In this document: positions 24,004-31,828 of the stretch, one piece after another
How the letters are laid out: every line of letters begins with the position of its first letter
Numbering within the stretch: the stretch's first letter is position 1
Assembly (NCBI RefSeq): GCF_002432125.1
Contig: NZ_DJFS01000079.1
Coordinates: forward strand, 1 to 31,828
Source: Brevundimonas sp. UBA5866
GTDB taxonomy: Bacteria > Pseudomonadota > Alphaproteobacteria > Caulobacterales > Caulobacteraceae
Length of the DNA: 31,828 nucleotides
Direction: 5' to 3'
Made by a program: the position numbers and the translations under genes
The notes under the pieces: generated by a model
The model's input: the letters and a program-made list of their open reading frames with translations, nothing else
Databases searched by the model: none
Told to the model about the DNA's origin: nothing

Positions 24004-25425
24004 TTATATATGGCCTAACCGCATAGCTTGATTGAACTTTTCCGTGCCCGATCCAGTGGTCGCCAGGGCCGAGACGAACCGTTCCCGCCATAGCGCCACA
24101 TCGGTCTGACGAACCACCTCCATCAGTGATTTCCAATGTCTTTGGCGCTCCTCGAGCGGCATCTCCAGAGCGCGCAAGATCGCATCCGCCAGTTCTTCCC
24201 GTGCGAACGGATTGACCAACAGGGCGTCTTTCATCTGTTCGGCCGCGCCGGTGAAACGGGACAGGATCAGTACGCCGGGATCCTCAGGGTCCTGTGCGGC
24301 CACATACTCCTTGGCGACCAGATTCATCCCGTCACGAAGCGAGGTAACGAGGGCGACCTTCGAGGCGCGGTAAATGCCAGCCAACTGGTCACGCCGATAG
24401 TTACGGTTCAGATAGCGGACAGGCTGCCAATCCATCTCGGCATAGGCTCCGTTCACCCGCCCTGCCAGAGTCGCCAAACGTTCGCGTATGTCCTGATAGG
24501 TGTCCACCGTATCGCGCGACAGCGGCGTGACCTGCAGTAGAAACACCCGCTTATGCCATCCCGGATTGTCATGCAGGAACTGGCCGAAACCCGATAGACG
24601 CTCTTCCAGACCTTTGGAGTAGTCTAGGCGGTCAACCCCCACCATCATGATCCGTCCTTCGGCGGAACGGGTCATTCGGCCAAGCGTGCGCTGTGCGGTC
24701 TCGGACTGGCTGGCCTGCGCAAAGGTCTCGACATCAATGCCGATCGGGAAAACGCCGGATCTATAGATGTGGCCGAATGCCCTCACCCTATCTTCATCGA
24801 TCCGCTGCCCGTCCTCACGGCTGGCCAGATAGTCGTTGAAGAGGTCGCGCCATTCCTCGGTATGGAAGCCGATCAGGTCATAGGCCGCCATGCTCTGGAT
24901 CAGCTGGGCATGATGCGGAAGGGTCTCCAGCAGCTGACGCGCGGGCCAGGGCGTATGAAGAAAGAAGCCGATCCGGTTTTTCACGCCCCGTTCGCGCAGG
25001 TAATGCGCCAGCGGGATCATATGGTAGTCGTGGATCCAGATGAGGTCATCCGGCTCGAGCATGGGCGCCAGAGCGTCGGCAAACCTTTTGTTGGTTCGCT
25101 GATATCCCTCGCTGTACGACCGCTCATAGGCCGTCAGGTCAGTCCGGTGATGGAAAAGCGGCCATAGGGTCCGGTTGGCATAGCCATTGTAGTATTCTTC
25201 GACATCCTGCGTCTCCAGAGGCAGGGTGGCGATGGTGACCCCTCCCCGCTCCTCTACGGTGACCTTTCCGTCGAAGTTTTCGATCGTGCCGCCCGACCAT
25301 CCAAACCAGAAGCCGTCATAGGCACGCAAGGCAGCGGCCAGCGCCATTGCCAGCCCGCCGGCAGAACTGTCAGAGGCATCGCGTGGTGCCTGCACGCGGT
25401 TCGACACCACCACCAAACGCGCCAT
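24004..25425 (-). CDS. otsA: Alpha,alpha-trehalose-phosphate synthase (UDP-forming) OtsA
   Basis: A 473-residue GT20 glycosyltransferase that makes trehalose 6-phosphate from UDP-glucose and glucose 6-phosphate in the cytoplasm. Visible are VVSNRV, GGLAMALAAALRAYDGFWFG (donor pocket), WIHDYHMIPLAHYLR, FFLHTPWPARQLLETLP, the basic DRLDYSKGLEERL and SLRDGMNLVAKEYVAAQ, all in the usual order and spacing. The ATG at 25423–25425 overlaps the otsB stop by one base (TGATG); an adjacent TTG just upstream is less likely. Length matches the E. coli enzyme (474). It forms a two-gene operon with otsB for osmotic or stress protection. Confidence 0.96.
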   Translation of the reverse strand: MARLVVVSNRVQAPRDASDSSAGGLAMALAAALRAYDGFWFGWSGGTIENFDGKVTVEERGGVTIATLPLETQDVEEYYNGYANRTLWPLFHHRTDLTAYERSYSEGYQRTNKRFADALAPMLEPDDLIWIHDYHMIPLAHYLRERGVKNRIGFFLHTPWPARQLLETLPHHAQLIQSMAAYDLIGFHTEEWRDLFNDYLASREDGQRIDEDRVRAFGHIYRSGVFPIGIDVETFAQASQSETAQRTLGRMTRSAEGRIMMVGVDRLDYSKGLEERLSGFGQFLHDNPGWHKRVFLLQVTPLSRDTVDTYQDIRERLATLAGRVNGAYAEMDWQPVRYLNRNYRRDQLAGIYRASKVALVTSLRDGMNLVAKEYVAAQDPEDPGVLILSRFTGAAEQMKDALLVNPFAREELADAILRALEMPLEERQRHWKSLMEVVRQTDVALWRERFVSALATTGSGTEKFNQAMRLGHI

Positions 25426-26198
25426 CAAAACCCCCTTTGGTCAGCAACAAATCCGTCCAGCCATTCAGCAACCTGAGAAGGTCCATCCAGAATGTATCTT
25501 GCGTGCGTGGGGCCTTGCGGACTGACCCGAACCCCGAAGCCGCCAAGTGCCTCTGCGGCCAGAAAGCCGTCCTCGTCGGTCAGGTCGTCACCCACCATCA
25601 CAGGCATGCCGTCGGCAAAAGGGGGATGCTCCATAAACAGCCGCAAGGCATCGCCCTTGTTGCGCCCTTTGGCGCGTATCTCTTCGACGCAGTGACCGCT
25701 CTGGCGTTTCAGCGAATAAGCCTCCGCCATTCCGGCGGCAAATCTGACGACAGCTTCACGCAGATGGGGCGCGGCCCTGTAATGCAGGCTGAAGGCAGCG
25801 CCTTTGTTCTCGATCAGAATCTCCGGATGTAACCGGCGGAAATCCAAAATACGCTCTTCGATGTCTGTCGATTGAGCCAAGGTCTGTTGCTCGGTCGATC
25901 CATCCGGAAATCGTACCTCCAGGCCATGAATTCCTGCGACTGCGGCGACGCTTTTTTCGGCAATCCGGTCGATATCATCGATGGTCCGGCCGCTGAGGAT
26001 CGCAAGCCGTCCATCCAGCGTCTCTCCCAGCCGCTTCAACAGGGCTGTACGCCAGGGCTCGGCCACCACCATATCCGGTTCGGGTTCTATCTTTGCCAGC
26101 ACCCCGTCCATATCGAGGAATAGACTGACAGGTCGGCTGGAGCTCTTCAGCGTCGGAGCACGCACGGATCCGGATAGTTGCGCCGGAGTATCGATCAT
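25425..26198 (-). CDS. otsB: Trehalose-6-phosphate phosphatase OtsB
   Basis: A 257-residue HAD-superfamily phosphatase that releases trehalose from its 6-phosphate. Motif I is LFLDMDGVLAKIEP (D29 nucleophile, D31); the common family form has DGTL, so the Val here is a mild variant. Motif II is LAILSGRTIDDI, and the C-terminal motifs are KGRNKGDALRLF (motif III lysine) and MPVMVGDDLTDEDGF (motif IV acidic residues). The gene precedes otsA and shares one base with it, so the pair is translationally coupled. CCTCC on the plus strand at 26212–26216 gives a GGAGG 13 nt from the ATG, a rather distant ribosome binding site. Confidence 0.95.
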   Translation of the reverse strand: MIDTPAQLSGSVRAPTLKSSSRPVSLFLDMDGVLAKIEPEPDMVVAEPWRTALLKRLGETLDGRLAILSGRTIDDIDRIAEKSVAAVAGIHGLEVRFPDGSTEQQTLAQSTDIEERILDFRRLHPEILIENKGAAFSLHYRAAPHLREAVVRFAAGMAEAYSLKRQSGHCVEEIRAKGRNKGDALRLFMEHPPFADGMPVMVGDDLTDEDGFLAAEALGGFGVRVSPQGPTHARYILDGPSQVAEWLDGFVADQRGF

Positions 26199-26332
26199 AA
26201 GCGGTTGTCTGCCTCCATCAGCTCAAAGCTTCAGCCGCGCGTGGTTACGCGGGCAGGCTTTGTGGAAACGCACAACGCCCCGGTTGGTCCCAATATCGGG
26301 CATTTAATCGGCCAATGCTGGATATCGGTCAC

Positions 26333-26361
26333 AAAAAAGCCCCGCGCAAGGCGGGGCTTTT
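26333..26361 (-). terminator. Intrinsic terminator of the DUF1190 gene
   Basis: AAAAGCCCCGC (26335–26345) and GCGGGGCTTTT (26351–26361) are perfect 11-bp arms around a 5-nt loop. On the minus strand the stem runs into six T's, 18 bp after the stop of the leftward lipoprotein gene. T's also follow on the plus strand, so it could work both ways. Confidence 0.92.
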
Positions 26362-26378
26362 CATCGGATCAATTGGGG

Positions 26379-26951
26379 TTAGCCACCATAGCCGCTGCTG
26401 CGGCTATTGCCGAAGCCCCCGCGTGCAACGGTGCGCGAGCCGCTGTTGCCGCTGGCACGTTCATCACGCTGCGGTGCCGGGCGGGTATAGGGGCCGGAAG
26501 GGGTCTGAAGGCCGTTACGGCCACGGAATAGTGGCGAAGGCGCTGCACGGGATCCATTGCTCAACATGCGGCCCAGCAGGAAGCCAGCCAGCATCGGCAT
26601 GAAGATGGATGTTCCGTTGGCTTCTGCACGTTGTTCGCACTGACCTTCGCCAAACTGTTGTTCGCAGTCGGCCTTGGAGTTGAACTTCGGCGTGTTGGCC
26701 TTCGCAGCCTCAGCGGCGGCGGCGCACTCTTCGGCAGTGGCCGCACCCGATGCCGTGCATTGCTCGATGCTCTGGAACGGGGTTTCGGCTTGCGTATTCC
26801 ACTCTGCCTCTGGTGCAGCGGCGACCTGTTGAGGCGGAGAACCACATGCGGCCAGAGTAAAGCTGGCTGTCGCCATCAGGCTGCTGACATGAAGGATGCG
26901 CGAACGCTTCATGCGGTGCATGGCACTTTGCGGTTCAGAACTAGGTTTCAT
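26379..26951 (-). CDS. DUF1190 lipoprotein (YgiB-like)
   Basis: About 190 residues. A lipobox in LMATASFTLAACGSPP makes it a probable lipoprotein. The DUF1190 core has FQSIEQCTASGAATAEECAA and FNSKADCEQQFGEGQCEQ, with regularly spaced cysteines, then a glycine/serine/arginine-rich tail ending SSGYGG. E. coli YgiB has the same plan. I prefer the ATG at 26951, preceded by AGGGG at a 4-nt gap, over a longer frame with no ribosome binding site; an internal ATG at 26912 just before KRSRILH would give a more usual signal peptide. It is divergent from the ATP-grasp gene that pairs with it in other genomes. Function is unknown; a cell-envelope role is likely. Confidence 0.8.
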   Translation of the reverse strand: MKPSSEPQSAMHRMKRSRILHVSSLMATASFTLAACGSPPQQVAAAPEAEWNTQAETPFQSIEQCTASGAATAEECAAAAEAAKANTPKFNSKADCEQQFGEGQCEQRAEANGTSIFMPMLAGFLLGRMLSNGSRAAPSPLFRGRNGLQTPSGPYTRPAPQRDERASGNSGSRTVARGGFGNSRSSGYGG

Positions 26952-27076
26952 AACACCCCTGATGAGTAAGAGCCGATGACTGCCGGACCGTGCCGCAGCG
27001 GTTTGTGCTGCCCGCACGTCTGCGAATCCCGTACACCATCTATCACCGATCAGTCTGTAGCCAACTGGGCCTGCTT

Positions 27077-28237
27077 ATGGAACGTCTCCAATTCACTCCC
27101 CGCCCCGACTGGCAGGAAAAGGCGAAGGCGGTGGGCTTTACCTGGCACCATGACAATGGCCTGCCCTATTGGGACGAGACGGCTGCCTATGCGTTTTCTC
27201 TGGCCGAGATCGAGAACGATATCGAGGCACCGACCGAAGAACTGCATGACATGTGTCTGGATCTTGTCGCGGAAGTCGTCGCTTCCGAGGCGCTTATGGA
27301 GCGTGTCGATATACCCGCGCCCATGAGGGATTATGTGGCCAACAGCTGGAGAGCGAACGCAGGCTCCCTGTATGGGCGGTTCGACTTTGCCTATGACGGC
27401 AAAGGCCCGGCCAAGATGTATGAATACAATGCCGACACGCCCACCAGTGTCTTTGAAACTGCCGTATTCCAATGGCTGTGGCTGGAAGAGCAGATCGCGT
27501 CCGGCGTACTGCCTGCCCATGCCGACCAGTTCAACAGCCTGCATGAAAAACTGGTCTCGCGGTTCGCCAACCTGTTTCCGCCGCTGACGCAGATCCATTT
27601 TTCGTCCGATGCCGAGTTCGTCGAAGACCGCCAGACTGTGCTCTTCCTTGAGGACCTCGCCGTTCAGGCAGATCTCAAGCCGCGCTTCGTGGCCATCAAT
27701 GACATAGGCATCGACAGCAACGGCCTGTTCGTTGATCTGGAAGACCGTTCGATCACCGCCCTGTTCAAGCTGTATCCGTGGGAGGACATGCTGCGTGACG
27801 ATTGGGCAAAGCACCTGCCGGCCAGCGGCGTTCGCATGCTGGAGCCGGCATGGAAGGCCATCCTTTCCAACAAGGCGATCCTGCCGCTTCTGTGGGAACG
27901 CCACCGTGGACACCCCAACCTGCTGGAATCCTATTTCGAGGACGACCCTGCCCGCTCATCGCTGGGGCGCGACTATGCGCGCAAACCCTTCTTCTCGCGC
28001 GAAGGGGCGAATGTCGAACTGGTCAAACAGGGGGTGGCCTCCGAAGTGCAGGACGGCGGATACGGACAGGGCCGCCATATCCTGCAGGCCTTGCATTCCG
28101 CGCCCCGCTTTGCAGGCAACCATGTGATTATCGGCTCATGGATCGTGGGCGATCACGCCGCAGGCATTGGCATCCGTGAGGATGCGGGGCCTGTGACGCG
28201 TAATACCTCGCGCTTCCTGCCCCACTTCATTCGTTGA
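27077..28237 (+). CDS. ygiC: Glutathionylspermidine synthase-like ATP-grasp ligase (YgiC-like)
   Basis: 386 residues from the ATG at 27077, the same length I recall for E. coli YgiC; the longer frame from 26990 has no support. Motifs include RPDWQEKAKAVGFTWHHDNG, PYWDETAAYAFSL, AKMYEYNADTPTSVFE, FKLYPWEDML, and the ATP-grasp elements NKAILPLLWERHRGHPNLL and KPFFSREGANVELV. C-terminal NHVIIGSWIVGDHAAGIGIRE is also typical. The family shares the ligase half of glutathionylspermidine synthase but lacks the amidase, and it is not known to make that compound; a C–N ligation on an unknown acceptor is inferred. Divergent DUF1190 and this gene share a 125-bp region. Confidence 0.9.
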   Translation: MERLQFTPRPDWQEKAKAVGFTWHHDNGLPYWDETAAYAFSLAEIENDIEAPTEELHDMCLDLVAEVVASEALMERVDIPAPMRDYVANSWRANAGSLYGRFDFAYDGKGPAKMYEYNADTPTSVFETAVFQWLWLEEQIASGVLPAHADQFNSLHEKLVSRFANLFPPLTQIHFSSDAEFVEDRQTVLFLEDLAVQADLKPRFVAINDIGIDSNGLFVDLEDRSITALFKLYPWEDMLRDDWAKHLPASGVRMLEPAWKAILSNKAILPLLWERHRGHPNLLESYFEDDPARSSLGRDYARKPFFSREGANVELVKQGVASEVQDGGYGQGRHILQALHSAPRFAGNHVIIGSWIVGDHAAGIGIREDAGPVTRNTSRFLPHFIR

Positions 28238-28424
28238 GCCGCAAGCTTGGCAATAAATTCCAGCACTTTGGAAATTTGGTGCCGCTTGAAGCTTTGCTAT
28301 TTAGGCGAATGACCAAAAGGTTGCGTAAAGTTCATTAATTTTAGAATTGTTTACGTCTTGCCTAGTTACCAAAACCGGAAATAGCGCCCATTAACAGCGG
28401 TGCGTAAAGTCGGGCTTTTAGGCG

Positions 28425-29492
28425 ATGTCTGGATTGTTCAACGGTTTGAAATCGTTACTCGCTGGCGGAGGCAAGGTCTCCCCTGCACCGACACAGTTCA
28501 TTGAAACCGCCCCTTGGCCACTGGCAAAAATCGACCGGGAAGGCGTGGTGGTATCCACCAATCCGGCGTGGGCAGCAGACAGCCGACTGGCCGATATCCG
28601 CCTCATCACGGGGGATGATATCCGGCTGGATGATGCCCGCTGGCTTCGCCCCTCCGTGACGAAGATCGGTGAGGCCGATCACGATGTCCGCGTGTGCAGT
28701 CTGGCGGACGTTACGGACCTTGTGTCCCAAGGTGGCAAATCCCAGCCCGACTATTATCGTCGCATGCTTGATGTCTTTCAGGACTGCGTGAAGGTCATCG
28801 ATCCGTCAGGTCGGCTGTTATATCTCAACAGCGCCGGACGTGAGGTGCTGGGTGTCGAGGACGGTCAGGCTTTGGGGATGCGGTGGGTGGATCTAATACC
28901 GCCTGCGGCTGTGCCCAAGGTCGAGCAGGTACTCGAACAGGTACTGGCAGGCGAGACGGCACAGTTCTCCAACCATGCCCAGTTCCCGGATGGTGAAGCC
29001 CAGACGTGGGATCATATTCTGACCCCGTACCGCGACCACAATGGCCGCGTGATTGCGGCGCTGTGTGTCTCGCGAAATGTCACGGCCAAACACGACAGTC
29101 AGGAAGCCACCCGTCTAAACGAGGAGCGTCTGGCCAAGGCCGCCAAGGCAGCGGGCATGGGCATTTGGGATATCGACCTGTGCACAGACCGCGTCCATTG
29201 CAATGACCTTTGGTACGATGTCACGGGCATTCCGCGTGCGGATACCATCACTTCGATGAAGGAATTCATGCGCTACGTGCACGAAGATGACGTGGGGCGC
29301 ATACTCGCGGATTGGAAGGCACGCGAGGCGGCCTTTGACCAGCAGGACGAATACCGGGCGGAGTTCCGGGTGATAGACAGCGCGGGACAGGTTCGCCACG
29401 TTCAGGCGACTGCGGCGATCATCCGCGACCTGGCCGATCACCCGATCAGAGCGATCGGCTTTGTGGCCCGCATGCCCTCGGCCACGGGCTGA
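28425..29492 (+). CDS. PAS-domain protein without output domain
   Basis: A 355-residue soluble protein. A PAS with PAC is clear at about 112–222 (RMLDVFQDCVKVIDPSGRLL through ITPYRDHNGRVIAALCVSRN-like end). A second PAS with PAC covers about 238–352 (AAGMGIWDIDLCTDRVHCND... IRAIGFVARM). A weaker PAS-like block lies at 25–100 (PWPLAKIDREGVVVSTNPAW). There is no histidine kinase, GGDEF, EAL or other output domain and the frame stops at 29492 without trace of one downstream. It would have to signal through a partner. AGGCG precedes the ATG. The upstream 187 bp are AT-rich and contain a repeated GCGTAAAGT. Confidence 0.75.
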   Translation: MSGLFNGLKSLLAGGGKVSPAPTQFIETAPWPLAKIDREGVVVSTNPAWAADSRLADIRLITGDDIRLDDARWLRPSVTKIGEADHDVRVCSLADVTDLVSQGGKSQPDYYRRMLDVFQDCVKVIDPSGRLLYLNSAGREVLGVEDGQALGMRWVDLIPPAAVPKVEQVLEQVLAGETAQFSNHAQFPDGEAQTWDHILTPYRDHNGRVIAALCVSRNVTAKHDSQEATRLNEERLAKAAKAAGMGIWDIDLCTDRVHCNDLWYDVTGIPRADTITSMKEFMRYVHEDDVGRILADWKAREAAFDQQDEYRAEFRVIDSAGQVRHVQATAAIIRDLADHPIRAIGFVARMPSATG

Positions 29493-29576
29493 AAATAAAG
29501 TGTCATGGGCCACACAAGAGGAACGGACCTACTGGCCTGCCGTTGCTCTGGGGTACAACCAACCGGAGTATCCACG

Positions 29577-30077
29577 ATGTCCGATAAAGAACTGACTGTC
29601 GCAGAAGCCCAGGAAGCGTTCTGGAAGGCCCTGAAGTCCAGCAATACCGGCATGCTGGGTCTGGATCGACCGGGCTATCTTTCCCAGCCGATGACGGCCT
29701 TTCAGGAAGAAAACAGCAGCACCATCTGGTTCTTCACACGTGATGATGTGGAACTGGCCAGGGATGTGGCCGGCGGTGCCGACGCACGCTTCGAATATGG
29801 CTCCAAAGATCAGAAGGTCTGGGCATCCCTGCGTGGACGCTTGACGGTCGCGCCGCGCGATCAGGCCATCATCGACCGCCACTGGAACCCGGTTGTGGCT
29901 GCCTGGTATCCGGAAGGCAAAGAGGACCCGCACCTGGCCCTGCTGCGCTTTGACGGCGCTGACGGGCGTATCTGGGTATCGGATGGCGGCCTGCTGAAGT
30001 TTGCCTTCGAGATCGTCAAGGCGAATGTGACGGGCGAGACGCCGGACAGCGGCGGGGCCGTCAACGTCAACCTGTAA
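29577..30077 (+). CDS. Pyridoxamine 5'-phosphate oxidase-fold protein (general stress protein 26-like)
   Basis: A 166-residue split-barrel flavin-binding-type protein. Motifs typical of the stress-protein subgroup are PMTAFQEENSSTIWFFTRDD and YGSKDQKVWASLRGRLTVA, and the later VVAAWYPEGKEDPHLALLRF. The ATG at 29577 is preceded by GGAG with 8–9 nt spacing; the longer frame from 29505 runs through the presumed leader. The family generally binds FMN or F420 and reduces or senses small molecules, but the substrate is unknown. It stands between the PAS gene and tRNA-Val and appears monocistronic. Confidence 0.85.
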   Translation: MSDKELTVAEAQEAFWKALKSSNTGMLGLDRPGYLSQPMTAFQEENSSTIWFFTRDDVELARDVAGGADARFEYGSKDQKVWASLRGRLTVAPRDQAIIDRHWNPVVAAWYPEGKEDPHLALLRFDGADGRIWVSDGGLLKFAFEIVKANVTGETPDSGGAVNVNL

Positions 30078-30090
30078 GCATTTGAAGGAA

Positions 30091-30167
30091 TGGTGGGCGG
30101 CGAGGGATTCGAACCCCCGACCCTCTCGGTGTAAACGAGATGCTCTGACCAGCTGAGCTAGCCGCCC
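30091..30167 (-). tRNA. tRNA-Val (anticodon UAC)
   Basis: The minus strand reads GGGCGGC (acceptor), TAGCTCAGCTGGTCAGAGC (D arm), TCTCG TTTACAC CGAGA (anticodon arm, anticodon TAC), GGGTCGGGGGTTCGAATCCC region (T arm) and GCCGCCC A CCA. The acceptor stem pairs perfectly and the CCA end is encoded. All arms are standard. Confidence 0.97.
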
Positions 30168-30221
30168 GATTTCCGCGCTGTCGTCGTGACCGCTGCGGAG
30201 CGCCTCTTTGCCCTTGATCGC

Positions 30222-30497
30222 CTATCCGTTCAAGAGGCTTTTTAATCCTTCCCCAACTCTGAATCGTGCCGTGCGGGATGCGGGTCGCTCTACAGTCTCG
30301 CCGGTGCGGGGATTTCGGGCTTTTCCGGCGGCGCGTTCAGCCAGTGAAAAACTTCCGAAACCGACGATACGGACATCCCTGCCCTCGTTCAGGGTCTGTC
30401 CAATGTGGTCTGTAAGGGCTTCTAGAGCCAGTTTCGCCTGTTCGCGGGTGATTCCCGCGGACTGGGCCATTCGGCCGATGAGTTCGCTTTTGCTCAT
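30222..30497 (-). CDS. hupB: HU-family nucleoid DNA-binding protein
   Basis: A 91-residue protein with SKSELIGRMAQSAGITREQA (helical dimerisation part), VRIVGFGSFSLAERAAGKAR (the conserved GFGSF turn leading into the arm) and NPRTGETVERPASR (DNA-intercalating arm with the NP at its tip). Such proteins bend DNA as dimers and shape the nucleoid. It lies downstream of lon on the same strand, a gene order widely conserved in Proteobacteria, and is separated from it by an intrinsic terminator. Confidence 0.95.
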   Translation of the reverse strand: MSKSELIGRMAQSAGITREQAKLALEALTDHIGQTLNEGRDVRIVGFGSFSLAERAAGKARNPRTGETVERPASRTARFRVGEGLKSLLNG

Positions 30498-30550
30498 GAT
30501 TCTGGTTTCCCCCTAACAGACAGCCGCTCAAGGCAAGCGATTGCCAATAA

Positions 30551-30586
30551 ACAAAAAATGCGGCCCGGTGATATCCGGGCCGCATT
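30551..30586 (-). terminator. Intrinsic terminator of lon
   Basis: AATGCGGCCCGG (30557–30568) and CCGGGCCGCATT (30575–30586) form perfect 12-bp arms around a 6-nt loop. On the minus strand the stem ends in a run of six T's, 19 bp after the lon stop. Confidence 0.93.
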
Positions 30587-30604
30587 CTTTTTACCTACGA
30601 TAGC

Positions 30605-31828
30605 CTAGTGGCTGATCGACGCAGGACCGCTGCCTGCCGGTGCGACCGGCGCGGGTGTAAGCGGTTCTGCCTCTTCATCCCACTCTACAGCCTTCGGCGT
30701 GCCCGTCAGGGCCCACTTGAGGGCCTCGTCGGCAGTGGAGATCGGCACGATCTCGAGCGCGGCCTTCACGTTTTCCGGCACGTCCTCGAGGTCCTTTTCG
30801 TTCTCCTGCGGGATCAGGACGGTTTTCACGCCCGAACGCAGGGCCGCCAGCAGTTTTTCCTTCAGACCGCCGATGGCCGTCACGCGACCGCGCAGGGTGA
30901 TCTCGCCGGTCATGGCGATATCCTTGCGGATCGGGATACCGGTCAGGACCGACACCATCGCCACTGTCATGGCGACACCGGCGGACGGACCGTCCTTGGG
31001 CGTCGCGCCATCCGGCACGTGAACGTGAATGTCGGTCTTTTCAAAGACCGGCGGCTTCACGCCGATGCTGAGCGCGCGGCTGCGGACATAGGATGCCGCC
31101 GCCGAGATCGACTCCTTCATCACGTCCTTCAGGTTGCCGGTCACGGTCATACGGCCGCGGCCCGGCATCTTGAGGGCTTCGATGGTCAGGATGTCGCCGC
31201 CGAACTCGGTCCATGCCAGACCGGTGACGATGCCGACCTGATCTTCAGGATCGGTCTCGCCATAGCGGAACTTCTTAACGCCCGCGTATTCGGCCAGCTT
31301 GGCTTCATCGACGGTGATGGTCTTGACGCCGGTCTTGGCCATTTCGCGCACGGCCTTACGGGCCAGTCCGCCCAGGGCGCGTTCCAGCGAACGCACACCG
31401 GCTTCACGCGTGTAATAGCGGATCAGGTCACGGATGGTCTGTTCGGGGACGATCAGCTCGCCATCCTTCAGGCCGTGGTCTTTCATCTGCTTGGGCAGGA
31501 CGTGACGCTTGGCGATCTCGACCTTTTCGTCCTCGGTGTAGCCCGAGACACGGATGATCTCCATGCGGTCCAGCAGCGGCTGGGGCATGTTCAGGCTGTT
31601 CGCCGTAGTGACGAACATGACCTGCGACAGATCGTAATCGACTTCCAGATAGTGGTCGCCGAAGGTCGAGTTCTGGGCTGGATCCAGCACTTCCAGCAGG
31701 GCCGACGACGGGTCACCGCGCCAGTCAGCACCCAGCTTGTCGATCTCGTCCAGCAGAACGAACGCATTGGTCGTCTTGGCCTTCTTCATCGACTGGATGA
31801 TCTTGCCCGGCATGGAACCGATGTAGGT
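30605..31828 (-). CDS. lon: Endopeptidase La (Lon protease), C-terminal part, cut by window edge
   Basis: The last 407 residues of ATP-dependent Lon; the start lies beyond 31828 and the frame is open to the edge (TYIGSMPGK...). Walker B and sensor regions are visible (VLLDEIDKLG, MFVTTANSLNMPQPLLDRME), then the small AAA+ domain (YTREAGVRSLERALGGLARK), and the protease domain with the catalytic serine in PKDGPSAGVAM and lysine in GGLKEKLLAA. The C-terminus has an added acidic/proline-rich tail (EEAEPLTPAPVAP). It degrades damaged and regulatory proteins in the cytoplasm. The missing N-terminus is only a window effect. Confidence 0.97.
   Translation of the reverse strand, partial: TYIGSMPGKIIQSMKKAKTTNAFVLLDEIDKLGADWRGDPSSALLEVLDPAQNSTFGDHYLEVDYDLSQVMFVTTANSLNMPQPLLDRMEIIRVSGYTEDEKVEIAKRHVLPKQMKDHGLKDGELIVPEQTIRDLIRYYTREAGVRSLERALGGLARKAVREMAKTGVKTITVDEAKLAEYAGVKKFRYGETDPEDQVGIVTGLAWTEFGGDILTIEALKMPGRGRMTVTGNLKDVMKESISAAASYVRSRALSIGVKPPVFEKTDIHVHVPDGATPKDGPSAGVAMTVAMVSVLTGIPIRKDIAMTGEITLRGRVTAIGGLKEKLLAALRSGVKTVLIPQENEKDLEDVPENVKAALEIVPISTADEALKWALTGTPKAVEWDEEAEPLTPAPVAPAGSGPASISH

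Noticed and set aside
30202..30243. Possible rightward terminator: GCCTCTT ... AAGAGGC followed by five T's
   Set aside because: The loop is 23 nt, one arm lies in the hupB coding end, and no rightward gene ends nearby since the tRNA in between is leftward.
1..31828. CRISPR array or rRNA genes
   Set aside because: No regularly spaced direct repeats of 24–40 bp and no conserved rRNA segments were seen; only one tRNA is present.

Overview
The window looks like chromosomal DNA of a moderately GC-rich alphaproteobacterium, probably of the Caulobacterales (Brevundimonas/Caulobacter-like). The basis is the lon–hupB–tRNA-Val block, a B12-riboswitch-controlled TonB receptor, a czcCBA metal efflux operon, and tight operons with ATGA/GTGA overlaps. 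The lineage is an inference; no rRNA is present to settle it.

Layout. (1) 1–~4800 is an accessory island. It starts with the 3' end of an IS5-type transposase. It continues, all on the minus strand, with a defence-like cassette of the ABC-three-component (ABC-3C) class: a PD-(D/E)xK-like effector with an ABC-3C C-terminal domain, a small middle component, and a DUF2326-type SMC-like ATPase. A zinc-ribbon/HEPN gene follows. The effector is broken by two frameshifts, one caused by a third copy of a 7-bp tandem repeat, and the zinc-ribbon/HEPN gene also appears frame-disrupted. (2) 4787–5279 has no convincing gene; it holds two DnaA-box-like 9-mers and palindromes. (3) 5280–12750 is a transport and signalling module. 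A leftward operon encodes a solute-binding protein, a fused permease, an ATPase and a phosphate-selective-type porin. It diverges from a response regulator and histidine kinase, and a Pho-box-like direct repeat lies between them. I infer uptake of a phosphorylated compound, sensed locally and perhaps under phosphate control.

(4) 12751–17983 is the B12 region: a cobalamin riboswitch and a BtuB-type receptor, then a cobT–cobS operon with overlapping genes for a CX5R phosphatase and a GNAT acetyltransferase. (5) 17984–23919 is a leftward czc operon (His-rich small protein, czcC, czcB, czcA) ending in a strong intrinsic terminator. (6) 24004–26198 is otsB–otsA (trehalose synthesis, leftward). (7) 26335–28237 has divergent ygiB-like (DUF1190 lipoprotein) and ygiC-like (ATP-grasp) genes. 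(8) 28425–31828 has a PAS-only protein, a pyridoxamine-phosphate-oxidase-fold protein, tRNA-Val(UAC), hupB and the 3' part of lon.

The most unusual material is the decaying or phase-variable ABC-3C/HEPN cassette, the Pho-box-linked AfuABC/OprP-like transport locus, the phosphatase embedded in the cob operon, and a dyad that overlaps the ribosome binding site of the first czc-operon gene.
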